Assembly: GCA_003162055.1 (NCBI GenBank)
Contig: PMNA01000034.1
Coordinates: forward strand, 1,010-65,009
DNA length: 64,000 bases
Reading direction: 5' to 3'
Origin: Actinomycetota bacterium
GTDB taxonomy: Bacteria > Actinomycetota > Thermoleophilia > Gaiellales > Gaiellaceae
In this document: piece after piece, positions 16,662-25,644 of the stretch
How positions within the stretch are numbered: the first letter of the stretch is position 1
Layout: the number at the start of each line of letters is the position of its first letter
Program-made: the position numbers and the translations under genes
Notes under the pieces: generated by a model
What the model saw: the letters and a program-made list of their open reading frames with translations, nothing else
The model's database searches: none
Told to the model about the DNA's origin: nothing

Positions 16662-17663
16662 ATGCCCGCTTCGCTCTCGTTGCGCGCCCTCGTGATTCTC
16701 ACAGGCGCGTTCATCGTTGCCGTGCTCGTCTTCGCCGGCGTCTACACGGAAACACAGCACAATCCGGTACCGCACCAGCTCCGCGTGGGCGTCGTCGGGC
16801 CGCAAGACGCGGTGCTGAAGGTGAAGGCCGGGCTCGCCCTCTCTGCGCCCGGTTACTTCAAGGTCTACACATACTCCAACGAGGCGGGCCTGAAGAGCGC
16901 GATCAAGGACCGCAAGGTCTACGGCGGCTACATACAGAAGACGAAGAAGTCGGGTTTGTTGGTCACGGCAGGCGCGGCCGGCGAGGCACCGCAGCTGGCA
17001 CTCGAGCTGGTGGGCCAGAAGCTCGCGGCCGCCGTTCCCGAGAAGCTGACCGTCGAGGATCTGGCTCCGCTTCCGACCGGTGATTCGCACGGTCTCTCCA
17101 GCTACACCTACCAGTACGGCGTGCTGGTTCCCAGTTTCGTCTTCGGTGTGCTCATTTTCATGTTCGCGCACGGCCTTTCGCTGGCCTCGCGACTGGGAGT
17201 TAGCGCTGTCTACTCGCTTGGAGCCGGAATAGTCGGAGCGCTGACCGTCGATCAGATAATCGGCGCGCTTCCGCATCATTTCGTCGCCCTTGCCGCACTC
17301 GGCGCTCTCTACGCCGCGACGGCCGTGCTCGTGACCTACGGGCTCGCCCGCGTGCTGGGCTACGCCGGCCTGGCCCTGTCCGGGCTGCTCCTGATCCTGG
17401 TTGGGAACAGCACCGGCGGTGGGTCAATCAACCAGGAGTTCCTGCCCGACTTCTTCCGGAGCATCGGTCAGGCTCTGCCCAACGGCGCCTTCATACGCTC
17501 GGTGCGTAACACCGAGTATTTCAACGGCGCCAACACCCATCGGGCGATTCTCGTGGTGGCGCTCTGGGCGGTCGGCGGTTTGGCGCTAGTCCTTCTGAAG
17601 GAGAAGTTCCCCGGCATGTTGACTCGCTCGAAGAAGGAGCTCGAGCCTAAGCCTTCTGCCTGA
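16662..17663 (+). CDS. Multi-pass membrane protein, ABC-2/YhgE-like
   Basis: 333 residues from the ATG at 16662, chosen over earlier in-frame starts because AAGGAGG lies five bases upstream. One helix at residues ~10-28 is followed by a ~130-residue outside domain, then about five or six C-terminal helices. That layout is the one of ABC-2-type permeases and of the YhgE/Pip group. No ATPase gene is adjacent, so it may work alone or with a distant partner. Substrate is unknown. Confidence 0.65.
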   Translation: MPASLSLRALVILTGAFIVAVLVFAGVYTETQHNPVPHQLRVGVVGPQDAVLKVKAGLALSAPGYFKVYTYSNEAGLKSAIKDRKVYGGYIQKTKKSGLLVTAGAAGEAPQLALELVGQKLAAAVPEKLTVEDLAPLPTGDSHGLSSYTYQYGVLVPSFVFGVLIFMFAHGLSLASRLGVSAVYSLGAGIVGALTVDQIIGALPHHFVALAALGALYAATAVLVTYGLARVLGYAGLALSGLLLILVGNSTGGGSINQEFLPDFFRSIGQALPNGAFIRSVRNTEYFNGANTHRAILVVALWAVGGLALVLLKEKFPGMLTRSKKELEPKPSA

Positions 17664-17673
17664 CGTCGGCTAG

Positions 17674-17709
17674 CCGCGGGGGCGTCGCAACGTTTCGACG
17701 CCCCCGCGG
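17674..17709 (+). terminator. Hairpin after the ABC-2-like gene
   Basis: A perfect 14-bp stem (CCGCGGGGGCGTCG and its complement) with an 8-base loop lies ten bases after the stop. It sits between converging genes and could serve both strands. Confidence 0.7.
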
Positions 17710-17774
17710 GATGCTCAACGCACAGCTCCGGCCGCCTTCGATCGGGCGGAAGACGGCGCCAGGCCGAGCCTCTC

Positions 17775-19892
17775 TCAGCTCCAGCCGAGATTCAGCTTCG
17801 TGAGCTTGAGCGCGTGGCCGCTGCTATTCACGGCATAAACGGTCACGCTATTCGTCCCGCTCTGCAGTGCCGTCTCGGGCACCATCGCCTCGAATCTCGT
17901 CGCGTCGTCCTGGCTGTAGGTCTGCGTGACCGCCTGGATCTTCCCGTTCAGCGCGATCGCCAGATCGAGCTGTGAGGTGTGTTGGCCGCTGATCGTTCCC
18001 TGGAAGAAGACAGGAACGACCAGGGCGCTGGGATCGACCGCTTCGAGGTCGGAACGGCTCGGATTCGCGAGCTTCGCTCCGTTTGTAGTGCTTGTTGGAA
18101 CGCTCAGCGTCGACACGTTACGGCCGAGCAGGCTGCGATGAGGGCCCACCCGATAGATGCTGGCGAAGGAGCCGCTGCCGAAAGTTGCCGCTTTCAACTT
18201 GAGTGTCTGCAAGCGCTGGATGCGCAGCGCGTGAAGAGGCATCGAGACCCAGGTCGAGCCGCTCTGCACCGAAACGGTTCCGTTAGCCGGCAGACGGCGG
18301 CCGACGAGCGATTTTCCGTCGACGTGCCAGCGAGCCTTGGTGTGGAGAACGCGAGCGATTGTCGGCAAGATGTCGATCGAGCGCACGAAGGCGTCGCTGA
18401 TCTTTCCCTTTGTCTGGCCGGGGAGCTTGACGAACAGCGGTATGAACGCGATGTCGTCGAGGTTGACGCTCGACGGCAGGCGACGCAGACCGCCGCCCGT
18501 GTGGTAGCTACAACCGTGATCGGCGGTCACGATCACGAGCGCCTTGTTGTAGATGCCCGTCTCGCGCAGCCGCTTCAGAACGACGCCCAGGGCGCGGTCG
18601 GTGTATCCGACCTGGAGCAGATAGCGCTCCTCCGTCTGGCGCGCGGCCCAGTCTGCGAGCCAGCGCCCGTTCGGTGTCGTCGCCAGATCCGGATCGACGA
18701 CGTTGTAGAGCCTGCCCGAAGGGAGTGTGACGTAGGGCACGTGCGGGAGAATCGCGTGCATGTAGTAGAGAGTGGGCTTCTTGCTGTCGGTGATCGCATT
18801 GGCGAGCCTGCATGCTCCTCGCAAGCAGGCCGTCAGGTCGCTCGATTGCTTCTGTCTGGCCGGCTGGTTGACCTGCGTGTCGTGCTTGCCGAAATTTCCC
18901 CACGTGTCGCTGATCGGTGCGACGTGGCCGATATACGGCTCGGGCAGTAGCAGGTGCAGGTAGACGATGCCCGTGTCGGAGAGGAGAGAGCTGGTGCTGG
19001 GGCTTGCCTCCTCATTCTGTGCGGACGTTTTCGGGCAGAGAGACTTGGGGCAGAGGTGGAGCGGCTCGAAGACCTTCATCTGATAGCTCTTGCCGAGCAT
19101 GGTGAAGAGAGTGTTCGGATAGTCGGCGACGGTGGGGAGCTTGTTCTCTGTCGGAAGGTCTCCGGTCACGATCGCCGGCACGGCGCCCTCTGTCGCTCGG
19201 TGCACGGTCGTTGCGTTGCGATACCAGGTCGCGTTACCGGCAAGCGAGGCGAAATTTGGATAGCGAACGGCCTCGATCTTCCCCTCGGCGTTCATAAACG
19301 AGGAGGAGTTCAGCTCGTCGAAGACGATCAGCACGACGGGCGTCTTGGCCTTGACGACGGTCGCGGCGCTTGCCTTCGGCGTGCTCGGGAAGACGAGATC
19401 CGAGGCCTGCGAGCTGAACAGGAAAAGGGCGAGGAACACGAGCGGAGCCGGTGAGAGCACGCTCAGAAACGAGCGCAGAGGGCCGGTTCGCCAGTAGAGA
19501 GCGGCGGCGACAGCCCCGACACAGAGTGCGCTGACGAGCGAGGCCGTGCCGGACAGGGAATCGGTCTTGGTGAAGAAGTAGAGAGCGACCACCGCGCTCA
19601 AGATGCAGATGAAGAAGAGGTGGACGGCGTTTGCGAACGAGCGGTTGATGAAGAGCGCGATCAGCTCGATCGCGAGCAACGCCGCGGGCAGAACAAAGAC
19701 CAGCGCCAGCGCGAAGAGCACGATCTGACTGCTCGAAGAGCCACGCACGGCGAAGAAGGCAGCGTTTCGACCGAGGATGTCGAGCAGCGGCTGGGCGAGC
19801 GCGAAGCTCGAGAGCACGATGAGATGAGCGCCGTTCGTCAACGCCCAGCGCAGTCTCGATTTAGGCTCTTGGTCGGGCATGGTAGAGAACAC
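17775..19892 (-). CDS. Membrane-bound sulfatase/phosphotransferase-family protein
   Basis: 705 residues. The start is a GTG at 19892 with AGGAG just upstream; an ATG four codons on is the alternative. Residues ~15-170 hold four to five membrane helices. Residues ~180-520 are an alkaline-phosphatase-superfamily (sulfatase) domain: VVLIVFDELNSSS with the first metal-binding Asp (~183-195), a Thr-rich nucleophile region, and VTADHG near residue 452. The usual sulfatase C-x-P-x-R signature is absent, so a phosphoethanolamine- or glycerol-phosphate-transferase-like activity on the cell envelope is more likely than sulfate ester cleavage. Its start overlaps the methyltransferase gene by 32 bp. Confidence 0.8.
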   Translation of the reverse strand: MFSTMPDQEPKSRLRWALTNGAHLIVLSSFALAQPLLDILGRNAAFFAVRGSSSSQIVLFALALVFVLPAALLAIELIALFINRSFANAVHLFFICILSAVVALYFFTKTDSLSGTASLVSALCVGAVAAALYWRTGPLRSFLSVLSPAPLVFLALFLFSSQASDLVFPSTPKASAATVVKAKTPVVLIVFDELNSSSFMNAEGKIEAVRYPNFASLAGNATWYRNATTVHRATEGAVPAIVTGDLPTENKLPTVADYPNTLFTMLGKSYQMKVFEPLHLCPKSLCPKTSAQNEEASPSTSSLLSDTGIVYLHLLLPEPYIGHVAPISDTWGNFGKHDTQVNQPARQKQSSDLTACLRGACRLANAITDSKKPTLYYMHAILPHVPYVTLPSGRLYNVVDPDLATTPNGRWLADWAARQTEERYLLQVGYTDRALGVVLKRLRETGIYNKALVIVTADHGCSYHTGGGLRRLPSSVNLDDIAFIPLFVKLPGQTKGKISDAFVRSIDILPTIARVLHTKARWHVDGKSLVGRRLPANGTVSVQSGSTWVSMPLHALRIQRLQTLKLKAATFGSGSFASIYRVGPHRSLLGRNVSTLSVPTSTTNGAKLANPSRSDLEAVDPSALVVPVFFQGTISGQHTSQLDLAIALNGKIQAVTQTYSQDDATRFEAMVPETALQSGTNSVTVYAVNSSGHALKLTKLNLGWS

Positions 19893-21306
19893 GCTCTCCT
19901 GACGACAGGACTTCCGAGCGCACGACGTCGAAGCGCTGCGCCAGGCACTGCTCGAACCAGTCGCGGTTGTAGTCGGGGTGATCGCCCACTCGCTTGCGCA
20001 TCAGCAACCGGCTCACCATCGGGTCATCCGGTGTCGGGAACTCGATCACCAGCGACGTCTTCATGCTCTGCAGCCAGTCTAGAAACTCCGCAACGGGAAT
20101 GTTGCCGGTAATCGAGACGTGGTGGATGAGCGCCAGGCAGAGCGCCAGGTCGGGGCTGCCGCGGTCCGGCAGCGGCTTTCGCTCGAGCCCTCTCCAACCG
20201 AGCCCCGGCGAGGGATCGGCGAGGTTCATGGTCAGCGGTAGGATCTTGGCCTGGCCCTCTTTGGCCAGGGCGCCGTATAGACGATCGACGACGAGCGCGT
20301 CGATATCCAGCGCGACGACGTAGCGAGCCGTCTCGGCCGCGATCCGAGCATGATGGCCCTCGTTGCAGCCGAGATCCCAGACCAGCCCGGGCTTCTCGGT
20401 GCGAACCACCTCGGTCACGAACTCCGCCTTCCGCTTGGCGTCCTCGTCGCTGTAGGTCGTCGTCAGCTCGTATCCCGACCACTCCGAGTCCGCCCGCTTC
20501 CACTCCAGCTTTTTGATCAACCGCCTCAGTCGTCTGATATTGGCGAGGATCAGCTCCTGGTTGAAGCCCGAGGTCTTCAGCTCCTTCTTGGCGTCGGTGT
20601 CGGTGTTTTCGTAGTGGCGCTCGAGCCGGGCGTGCAAGGCGACGTGCGTGAACGCGCCGCGCCGCAGAAGATCGCGGCTCGAGAGCAGGTTGCGGCACTC
20701 CTGCGGCGAGATGCCGGCGATGTTCCCGCGCAGCCACGTTTGGAAGGGAATGTCCTTCCAGGCCTCGAGCATCAGCGGATAGAGGAAGAGCATGCAGAAC
20801 TGCCGGTAGCCGGCCCAGGGCTCGCCCTCGCGCAGCTGCTCGAACGAGCCGACGTCGACGAAAACCGGCCGGGCGCCGACGAACTGAACGTTGTAGGGCG
20901 TCGAGTCTTTGAGCATCATCCCGGCTCCGATCGACCGCTCTACCAGCTCGAGCTGAAGAAGCGCGGCGTCGCGAAGCATCGAGAACGTCCATTCATACGG
21001 GTACGAGACGAACGGAATGACGTCATGCTCCAATACGGCCGCAACACCGCCCTGGAGAACGTCCGGAAGGTCGGGAAGGTCGGTCGCCTCCCGTGTTCCG
21101 ACGAGCTTGCCCTCGGCTACGAGCTCGGCGAACAGCGGCGAGGAAGAGAGCTTCTGCCAGTCGGCGAGGCCCTGCTTGCTGAGAAGTCGCAGGATGCGGC
21201 CGTGGCTGATGAAGACGCGGCTATCAGGATCACGGAACGAGCCCGGCTCGATGCCGGGAGTCTTGATTTCCTGGTCAGTCAACGAATTCTCACGCGGAAT
21301 AGCCAA
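19861..21306 (-). CDS. SAM-dependent methyltransferase (NoeA-like)
   Basis: 481 residues from a TTG that directly follows the stop codon of the small gene upstream. The C-terminal third has a class I methyltransferase fold with the SAM-binding motif VWDLGCNEGHH at ~307-317 and an acidic residue after the second strand (VVALDIDALVV). The N-terminal ~290 residues resemble the NoeA-type nodulation methyltransferases (LKDSTPYNVQF, FVDVGSFE). The order small membrane protein, methyltransferase, sulfatase-like enzyme suggests joint modification of a surface glycan or lipid-linked molecule. That role is inference from context. Confidence 0.8.
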   Translation of the reverse strand: MAIPRENSLTDQEIKTPGIEPGSFRDPDSRVFISHGRILRLLSKQGLADWQKLSSSPLFAELVAEGKLVGTREATDLPDLPDVLQGGVAAVLEHDVIPFVSYPYEWTFSMLRDAALLQLELVERSIGAGMMLKDSTPYNVQFVGARPVFVDVGSFEQLREGEPWAGYRQFCMLFLYPLMLEAWKDIPFQTWLRGNIAGISPQECRNLLSSRDLLRRGAFTHVALHARLERHYENTDTDAKKELKTSGFNQELILANIRRLRRLIKKLEWKRADSEWSGYELTTTYSDEDAKRKAEFVTEVVRTEKPGLVWDLGCNEGHHARIAAETARYVVALDIDALVVDRLYGALAKEGQAKILPLTMNLADPSPGLGWRGLERKPLPDRGSPDLALCLALIHHVSITGNIPVAEFLDWLQSMKTSLVIEFPTPDDPMVSRLLMRKRVGDHPDYNRDWFEQCLAQRFDVVRSEVLSSGERVLYHARPRA

Positions 21307-21474
21307 CTAACTCTGTGAGTCTGTTTCCTCGGGCTTTCCGATGTGAAGTAATTTGCGGAGTCGGCGCCAGTACATCTTGAGAACGACGGCTGCGGCCGCG
21401 ACGCCGCCGGTGAGCATCTGGATGAGCAGGCTCCCGGTGCTGGCGTCGATGTAAGCAAGTGAGGGCTGAATCAT
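21307..21474 (-). CDS. 55-residue membrane protein with Y-[IL]-D-x-x-[ST]-G-S motif
   Basis: ATG at 21474 preceded by GGAGG at a good distance; the stop TAG abuts the TTG start of the methyltransferase gene, so the two are translationally coupled. The protein begins MIQPSLAYIDASTGSL, has one hydrophobic helix (IQMLTGGVAAAAVVL) and ends with a basic YWRRLRKLL segment. Short proteins with a YLDPGTGS-like head, one helix and a WRR tail recur beside sulfatase-type and glycan genes in many bacteria. Their function is unknown to me. A helper or anchor for the neighbouring enzymes is plausible. Confidence 0.75.
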   Translation of the reverse strand: MIQPSLAYIDASTGSLLIQMLTGGVAAAAVVLKMYWRRLRKLLHIGKPEETDSQS

Positions 21475-21653
21475 TGGCCTGGCCTCCTAGTGGGGCGATT
21501 CGTCGTTACCGGAAGTCTACGACATGTAGTCAAGATGCGTCATTTCCGTGTCGGTTTGGATAGCGCCGAGCTCCCGCGCGGAGCGCGCAGGCCGGTTCTT
21601 CTCGCCCGTCGCTCGCCACAGGGCGCCGGTAGATGCGGCGCGTATATCGATCG

Positions 21654-22430
21654 CTAGATCGAGTGCTGGTAGACGCGGATCGAGTACATGGCGAAGGCCA
21701 TGCAGACGACCAACAATCCGGCGAGCAGGCCCAGGTGTGTCCCTACTGAGCCCCAGTCGGTGCCCGAGGAAACAGCCTCTCGCGATGCCACCACCGCCCA
21801 GTTGAGCGGGTTGTAGCGTGAGGCAACCTGAATCCAGCTCGGGATCATGTTCTTCTGCATGAAGGCGGTCGAGAGGAAGGTCAGCGGCAGCATGAAGACG
21901 TTGAGCGTCGCGATCAGCGTCTCCTCGCGGCGGAAGATCAGGGCGAGCCCATTAGAGGCGGCGTTGAGCGCTCCGCCGAGGAGTATCGCCGCGACGAACA
22001 TCACGAGCACGCCGAGCAAACCGTTCGAGTAATGGGCGCCGAGGGCGTAGGCGAGCAGGACGATGATCGTGACCTGGATGATGATCGTGACCGAGGTCTG
22101 CAGGATGTGTCCGATGAAGAAGGAGCTGCGGCGCAGCGGCGACACGAGCAGTCGGTCGACGACGCCGCGGTTGACGTCGTCGATGGTCGCCATCCCGTTC
22201 CAGCCGCCGGAGAAGAAGGCCGTCATGATCACCACGCCGGGCGTCAGGAACTGGATGTAGGACGGAGCCTTGAAGCCCGGTATGTGAGTGATGTTCTTGA
22301 ACAGCGGGCCGAAGAGCAGCAGCCAGACCACCGGCTGAATCAGCGAGACGACGATCCACCAGGGCTGGCGCACCAGCCGGCGTAGATCGCGGTCGGTCAT
22401 GGTCACGCTGTGCTCGAGTAGCTCTTTCAT
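21654..22430 (-). CDS. ABC-2 type exporter permease (DrrB-like)
   Basis: 258 residues from the ATG at 22430, which overlaps the ATPase stop codon as ATGA. Six membrane helices in the ABC-2 pattern are readable (IVVSLIQPVVWLLLFGPLF near the start, AILLGGALNAASNGLALIF in the middle, LLAGLLVVCMAFAMYSIRVY at the end). It pairs with the upstream DrrA-type ATPase to form a drug or lipid exporter of the daunorubicin-resistance type. The substrate cannot be read from the sequence. Confidence 0.88.
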   Translation of the reverse strand: MKELLEHSVTMTDRDLRRLVRQPWWIVVSLIQPVVWLLLFGPLFKNITHIPGFKAPSYIQFLTPGVVIMTAFFSGGWNGMATIDDVNRGVVDRLLVSPLRRSSFFIGHILQTSVTIIIQVTIIVLLAYALGAHYSNGLLGVLVMFVAAILLGGALNAASNGLALIFRREETLIATLNVFMLPLTFLSTAFMQKNMIPSWIQVASRYNPLNWAVVASREAVSSGTDWGSVGTHLGLLAGLLVVCMAFAMYSIRVYQHSI

Positions 22431-23443
22431 CTCTTCTCTTCCTTCGCCGGCTGCTGCTTGCGGGTGCCCTCCTCGTCGGCGCGCGCGAACTCCCGCCCCG
22501 TGTAGCGCATGTAGACGTCGTCGAGCGAGGGGCGCGAGACCGAGACCGAGTCGACGGCCAGGCCCTTGGCCTCCAGTGCCTGCAGCACCAACGGAACTGC
22601 TGTCGCGCCGTGATCGACGCGGGCGCGCAGGCACTTGACGTCGTGATCGAGCTGGCGGATTCCCTCGACAGGCTCGAGCGCGGCTCGGATGGCACCGTCC
22701 TCGGCGTCCGCGCGCAGCTCGACGTGAATCGTGTCGCCCTCCAGCTCTGCCTTCAACTCCTCCGGGGAGCCGGTCGCCATGACCTTGCCACGGTCGAGAA
22801 TCGCCAACTTGGCGGCGAGCTGGTCGGCCTCCTCGAGGTAGTGGGTCGTAAGCAGGATGGTCAGGCCTTCCTCGTGCGTCAAGCGTTCGATCTCCTGCCA
22901 CATCTCGGTTCGTACCTCGGGGTCGAGACCGGTCGTCGGCTCGTCGAGGAAGAGGATCTGCGGCCGGTGTACGAGCGCGGTGGCGATGTCGAGCCGACGC
23001 TGCATGCCACCCGAGTAGTTGCGGGTGATGCGCTTGGCCGAGTCCGCGAGCCCGAACTGCTCGAGTAGCTCGTCGACGCGCTGCTTCAGCTCGCGGCCGT
23101 GAATCGAACGGATCAGTCCCTGTAGGCGCAGGTTCTCGCGCCCGTTCAGGTTGACGTCGACGCCCGAGGTCTGCCCGACGACGCCGATCGCGTTGCGCAC
23201 CTGCCTCGCCTGCTTGACGACATCGAAGCCGGCTACGCGGACGCAGCCCGAAGTCGGGAGCGAGAGAGTGGTGGCGATCTTGACGGCCGTTGTCTTACCG
23301 GCGCCGTTCGGCCCCAGCAGGCCGAAGACCGAGCCGGCCGGAACGACGAGGTCGATCCCGTCCAGAGCCCTGACCGAGCCCTTGTAGACCTTGACCAGGC
23401 TCTCGATCTCGATCGCGTTTCCGTTCAGGTGCTCTTGGCTCAT
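22427..23443 (-). CDS. ABC exporter ATP-binding protein (DrrA-like)
   Basis: 338 residues. Walker A GPNGAGKT at 44-51, Q-loop near 91, signature YSGGMQRR at 143-150 and Walker B LFLDEP at 164-169 are all intact. The ~110-residue C-terminal extension after the nucleotide-binding domain (containing VDSVSVSRPSLDDVYM) is typical of DrrA-family ATPases. It powers the downstream permease. Translation of the two genes is coupled by a 4-base overlap. Confidence 0.92.
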   Translation of the reverse strand: MSQEHLNGNAIEIESLVKVYKGSVRALDGIDLVVPAGSVFGLLGPNGAGKTTAVKIATTLSLPTSGCVRVAGFDVVKQARQVRNAIGVVGQTSGVDVNLNGRENLRLQGLIRSIHGRELKQRVDELLEQFGLADSAKRITRNYSGGMQRRLDIATALVHRPQILFLDEPTTGLDPEVRTEMWQEIERLTHEEGLTILLTTHYLEEADQLAAKLAILDRGKVMATGSPEELKAELEGDTIHVELRADAEDGAIRAALEPVEGIRQLDHDVKCLRARVDHGATAVPLVLQALEAKGLAVDSVSVSRPSLDDVYMRYTGREFARADEEGTRKQQPAKEEKR

Positions 23444-23541
23444 GGTTTGTGAAATCTAGCGGTCTTGCTTCCTTCCCGAAAGTCGCACTCGCGGCACGAG
23501 CGAGCTACGCTGAGAAAACACCGCGGCCTGAGGAGAGAGAG

Positions 23542-24489
23542 ATGAGAAAACGTACGCTTGGTCGGACGGGACTGGAGATAAGCGTCGTCGGCTTCGGCGC
23601 CTGGGCAATCGGCGGCGGTGGCTGGGAGTGGGGCTGGGGCCCACAGGACGACGCCGACTCGGTCGCGGCCATCGGCAGGGCGCTCGATATGGGCGTCAAC
23701 TGGATCGACACCGCTCCCATCTATGGCTTCGGCCGCTCCGAGGAAGTGGTCGGCCGGACGGTCAAGCAGATGTCCGAGAAGCCCTACATCTTCAGCAAGT
23801 GCGGGCTTGAGGGGCGAAACGGTATCGGCGTCAACGAGCTCAAGGCCGAGACGATCGAGCGTCAGTGCGAGGAGAGCCTGAAACGGCTGGGAGTGGAGAC
23901 GATCGACCTCTACCAGATTCATTGGCCCGATCCCGATGAGGATCTGGAGGAAGGCTGGGCGGCCTGCGTCGCGCTGCTCAGCGCGGGCAAGGTCAGGCAC
24001 ATCGGCGTCTCGAACTTCAACATCTCACAGCTCGACCGGGCCAACGTTGTGGCGACGGTCGAGACGTTGCAGCCGCCTTACTCCTTGATTAACCGCGGCA
24101 TCGAGAAGGAGATCCTGCCCTACTGCGCCCGCGAGGACATCGGCGTGATCGTCTACTCGCCGATGGCCTCGGGCCTGCTCACCGGCGCGTTCGACGTCGA
24201 GAGGGTGGCCGCGCTGCCCGAGGACGACTTTCGCTCGCACGTGCCGCACTTCCAGGAGCCTGAGCTCTCGCACAACCTGGCCGCGGTCGAGCGGCTGCGC
24301 CAGGTCGGCGAGAAGCACGACGCTTCGCCGGGCGCGGTGGCGGTGGCCTGGGCGCTACGCGACCCGGTCGTGAGCGGTGCCATCGTCGGCTTCCGCCGAT
24401 TCGACCAGGTGAGCGGCATCCTGCCTGCCGCGGCCGAGTTGGAGCTGAGCGCCGAGGAGATCGCCTTCGTCGAAGGTGATGGCGCCTAG
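23542..24489 (+). CDS. Aldo/keto reductase
   Basis: 315 residues from the ATG at 23542 with GAGGAGA upstream; the longer open frame upstream is not used. The AKR tetrad is present: Asp56 and Tyr61 (DTAPIYG), Lys86 (IFSKCG) and His127 (QIHWPD). The NADP-binding region near residue 275 (GFRRFDQV) is also conserved. Members reduce aldehydes and ketones in the cytosol with NADPH. This subfamily (LGRTGLEISVVGFGAWAIGG) includes general sugar- or aldehyde-type reductases; the true substrate is unknown. Confidence 0.9.
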   Translation: MRKRTLGRTGLEISVVGFGAWAIGGGGWEWGWGPQDDADSVAAIGRALDMGVNWIDTAPIYGFGRSEEVVGRTVKQMSEKPYIFSKCGLEGRNGIGVNELKAETIERQCEESLKRLGVETIDLYQIHWPDPDEDLEEGWAACVALLSAGKVRHIGVSNFNISQLDRANVVATVETLQPPYSLINRGIEKEILPYCAREDIGVIVYSPMASGLLTGAFDVERVAALPEDDFRSHVPHFQEPELSHNLAAVERLRQVGEKHDASPGAVAVAWALRDPVVSGAIVGFRRFDQVSGILPAAAELELSAEEIAFVEGDGA

Positions 24490-24517
24490 CCGGCGCGGCG
24501 TGCCCGCTCGGAAGCAT

Positions 24518-24799
24518 CTATGCCAACTCGGCTCCGATCTCGCCCAACCTCGTCTTGATCTCGTCCATCTGGCCGCGATAGGCGGCTGCCACCTCGCGCT
24601 CGCGCCACGCGGAAAATCTGTCGATGATCTCGTGCTAGAGGGCTATTCCGGTCGAGACGGCGCTGGGGTACGAAGCGATTTCCTCTCCGCCCAGCCGCCG
24701 CACCTCCTCGCAGGCGGGAGCGAGATCGCAGGTGCCGAAAAAGCGGCTGCCCCGCGATCGTGCGAGCGCCTCGAGCCGAGACTCGAGTGGCGCAGTCAT
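24518..24799 (-). pseudogene. N-terminal fragment of a QueG-like 4Fe-4S protein, interrupted by a stop
   Basis: The start ATG at 24799 overlaps the acetyltransferase stop as ATGA, so this was once a coupled gene. The frame gives 54 residues ending in SYPSAVSTGIAL, hits TAG at 24635-24637, then continues in the same frame with HEIIDRFSAWREREVAAAYR for 38 codons to a second TAG at 24518. The combined peptide resembles the N-terminal part of epoxyqueuosine-reductase-like ferredoxin-type proteins (the YPRAISIGIRL region). The Fe-S half is missing. I read it as a degraded gene. Confidence 0.55.
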
Positions 24800-25251
24800 G
24801 TCAGGGGCTTGACGAGGACGAGCCGGTCTTCGCCGGGGCCGGCGAAGTTCTCGAGCACGCGATCTAGCTCGAAGTCGAGCGCCTCGTGGAAGGCGATCGA
24901 GCCGGTGTTGATCGGCGCCGTGATCAGGCTCACCCGCGAGCGCCCGTGCGCGCGGGCGGCTTCGAAGAAGGTCTCGTACAGCCTGCGGCCGATTCCTTGC
25001 CGGCGCAGCTCGGGCGCGACTCCGGCCATGTGCACGTAGGCCTCGTCGGGGTTCGTCTCGGAGAGGAAGCCGCAGAGAAAGCCCGCCAGCGCGCAATCCG
25101 GGGTGTTGGCGATGAAGCTCGAGCCCTCGAAGTGGACGAAGAAGACGCCGGGCAGATTCTGCGTCATCTCGCGCCCGCCCCACCACTCGTTCACGAGCGG
25201 GTAGACGCGGCCGTAGTCGGAAGGGCGAGCGTGGCGGATCTCGATCTCCAT
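24796..25251 (-). CDS. GNAT-family N-acetyltransferase
   Basis: 151 residues. The GNAT fold is readable: an N-terminal IRHARPSDYGRVYPL strand-helix, the acetyl-CoA loop region VAPELRRQGIGRRLYE (Q/R-x-x-G-x-G/A) near residue 80-95, and a C-terminal NTGSIAFHEALDF segment typical of the family. It should transfer an acetyl group to a small molecule or a protein amine. The substrate is unknown. It overlaps the broken QueG-like gene by four bases. Confidence 0.85.
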   Translation of the reverse strand: MEIEIRHARPSDYGRVYPLVNEWWGGREMTQNLPGVFFVHFEGSSFIANTPDCALAGFLCGFLSETNPDEAYVHMAGVAPELRRQGIGRRLYETFFEAARAHGRSRVSLITAPINTGSIAFHEALDFELDRVLENFAGPGEDRLVLVKPLT

Positions 25252-25329
25252 CCCTGGGAGCGTAACCGCTGCCGGGCGATCTTCGCCAGATGCGCGAGGG
25301 AGAGAGGCGTCGTTCCGTGCGAAATCGAC

Positions 25330-25524
25330 TCAAAGGCGGCGCATTTCCGTGCACGCTTCCTCGATATCGTCCTCCACCCCGCGGGCGGGTGGGGGTGGTG
25401 GGTGGTCAAGGAGGCGCTCGAACTCCGAGAAGCGTTTCGAGCAACCGCCGAGGTATTCCGCGCCCGCTAGCATCGACTTCATGCCCCTCCAGGCAATATC
25501 CTCCGGCCTCTGGCCCGCCATCAC
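25330..25524 (-). CDS. Possible small hypothetical protein
   Basis: 64 residues in a 393-bp gap between the acetyltransferase and the radical SAM gene. Codon use matches the neighbours. The peptide is soluble and partly helical (SKRFSEFERLLDH) with a run of five prolines and an acidic end. There is no clear ribosome binding site and no recognised family. It could equally be chance coding in high-GC DNA. Confidence 0.3.
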   Translation of the reverse strand: MMAGQRPEDIAWRGMKSMLAGAEYLGGCSKRFSEFERLLDHPPPPPARGVEDDIEEACTEMRRL

Positions 25525-25644
25525 GCGGCGCGCTGCCGTGTCCTCAGTCGCGTCCGTACTCTCCGGTACGAACGCTCCCTGGGCCCTTGGATCGCTTGGT
25601 GCTAACGACCCAGAGGCTCGGAAGCATTACCTGAAGGGGCACCT

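Noticed and set aside
17775-19892. Classical arylsulfatase
   Set aside because: The C/S-x-P-x-R nucleophile signature was not seen, so only the superfamily is named.
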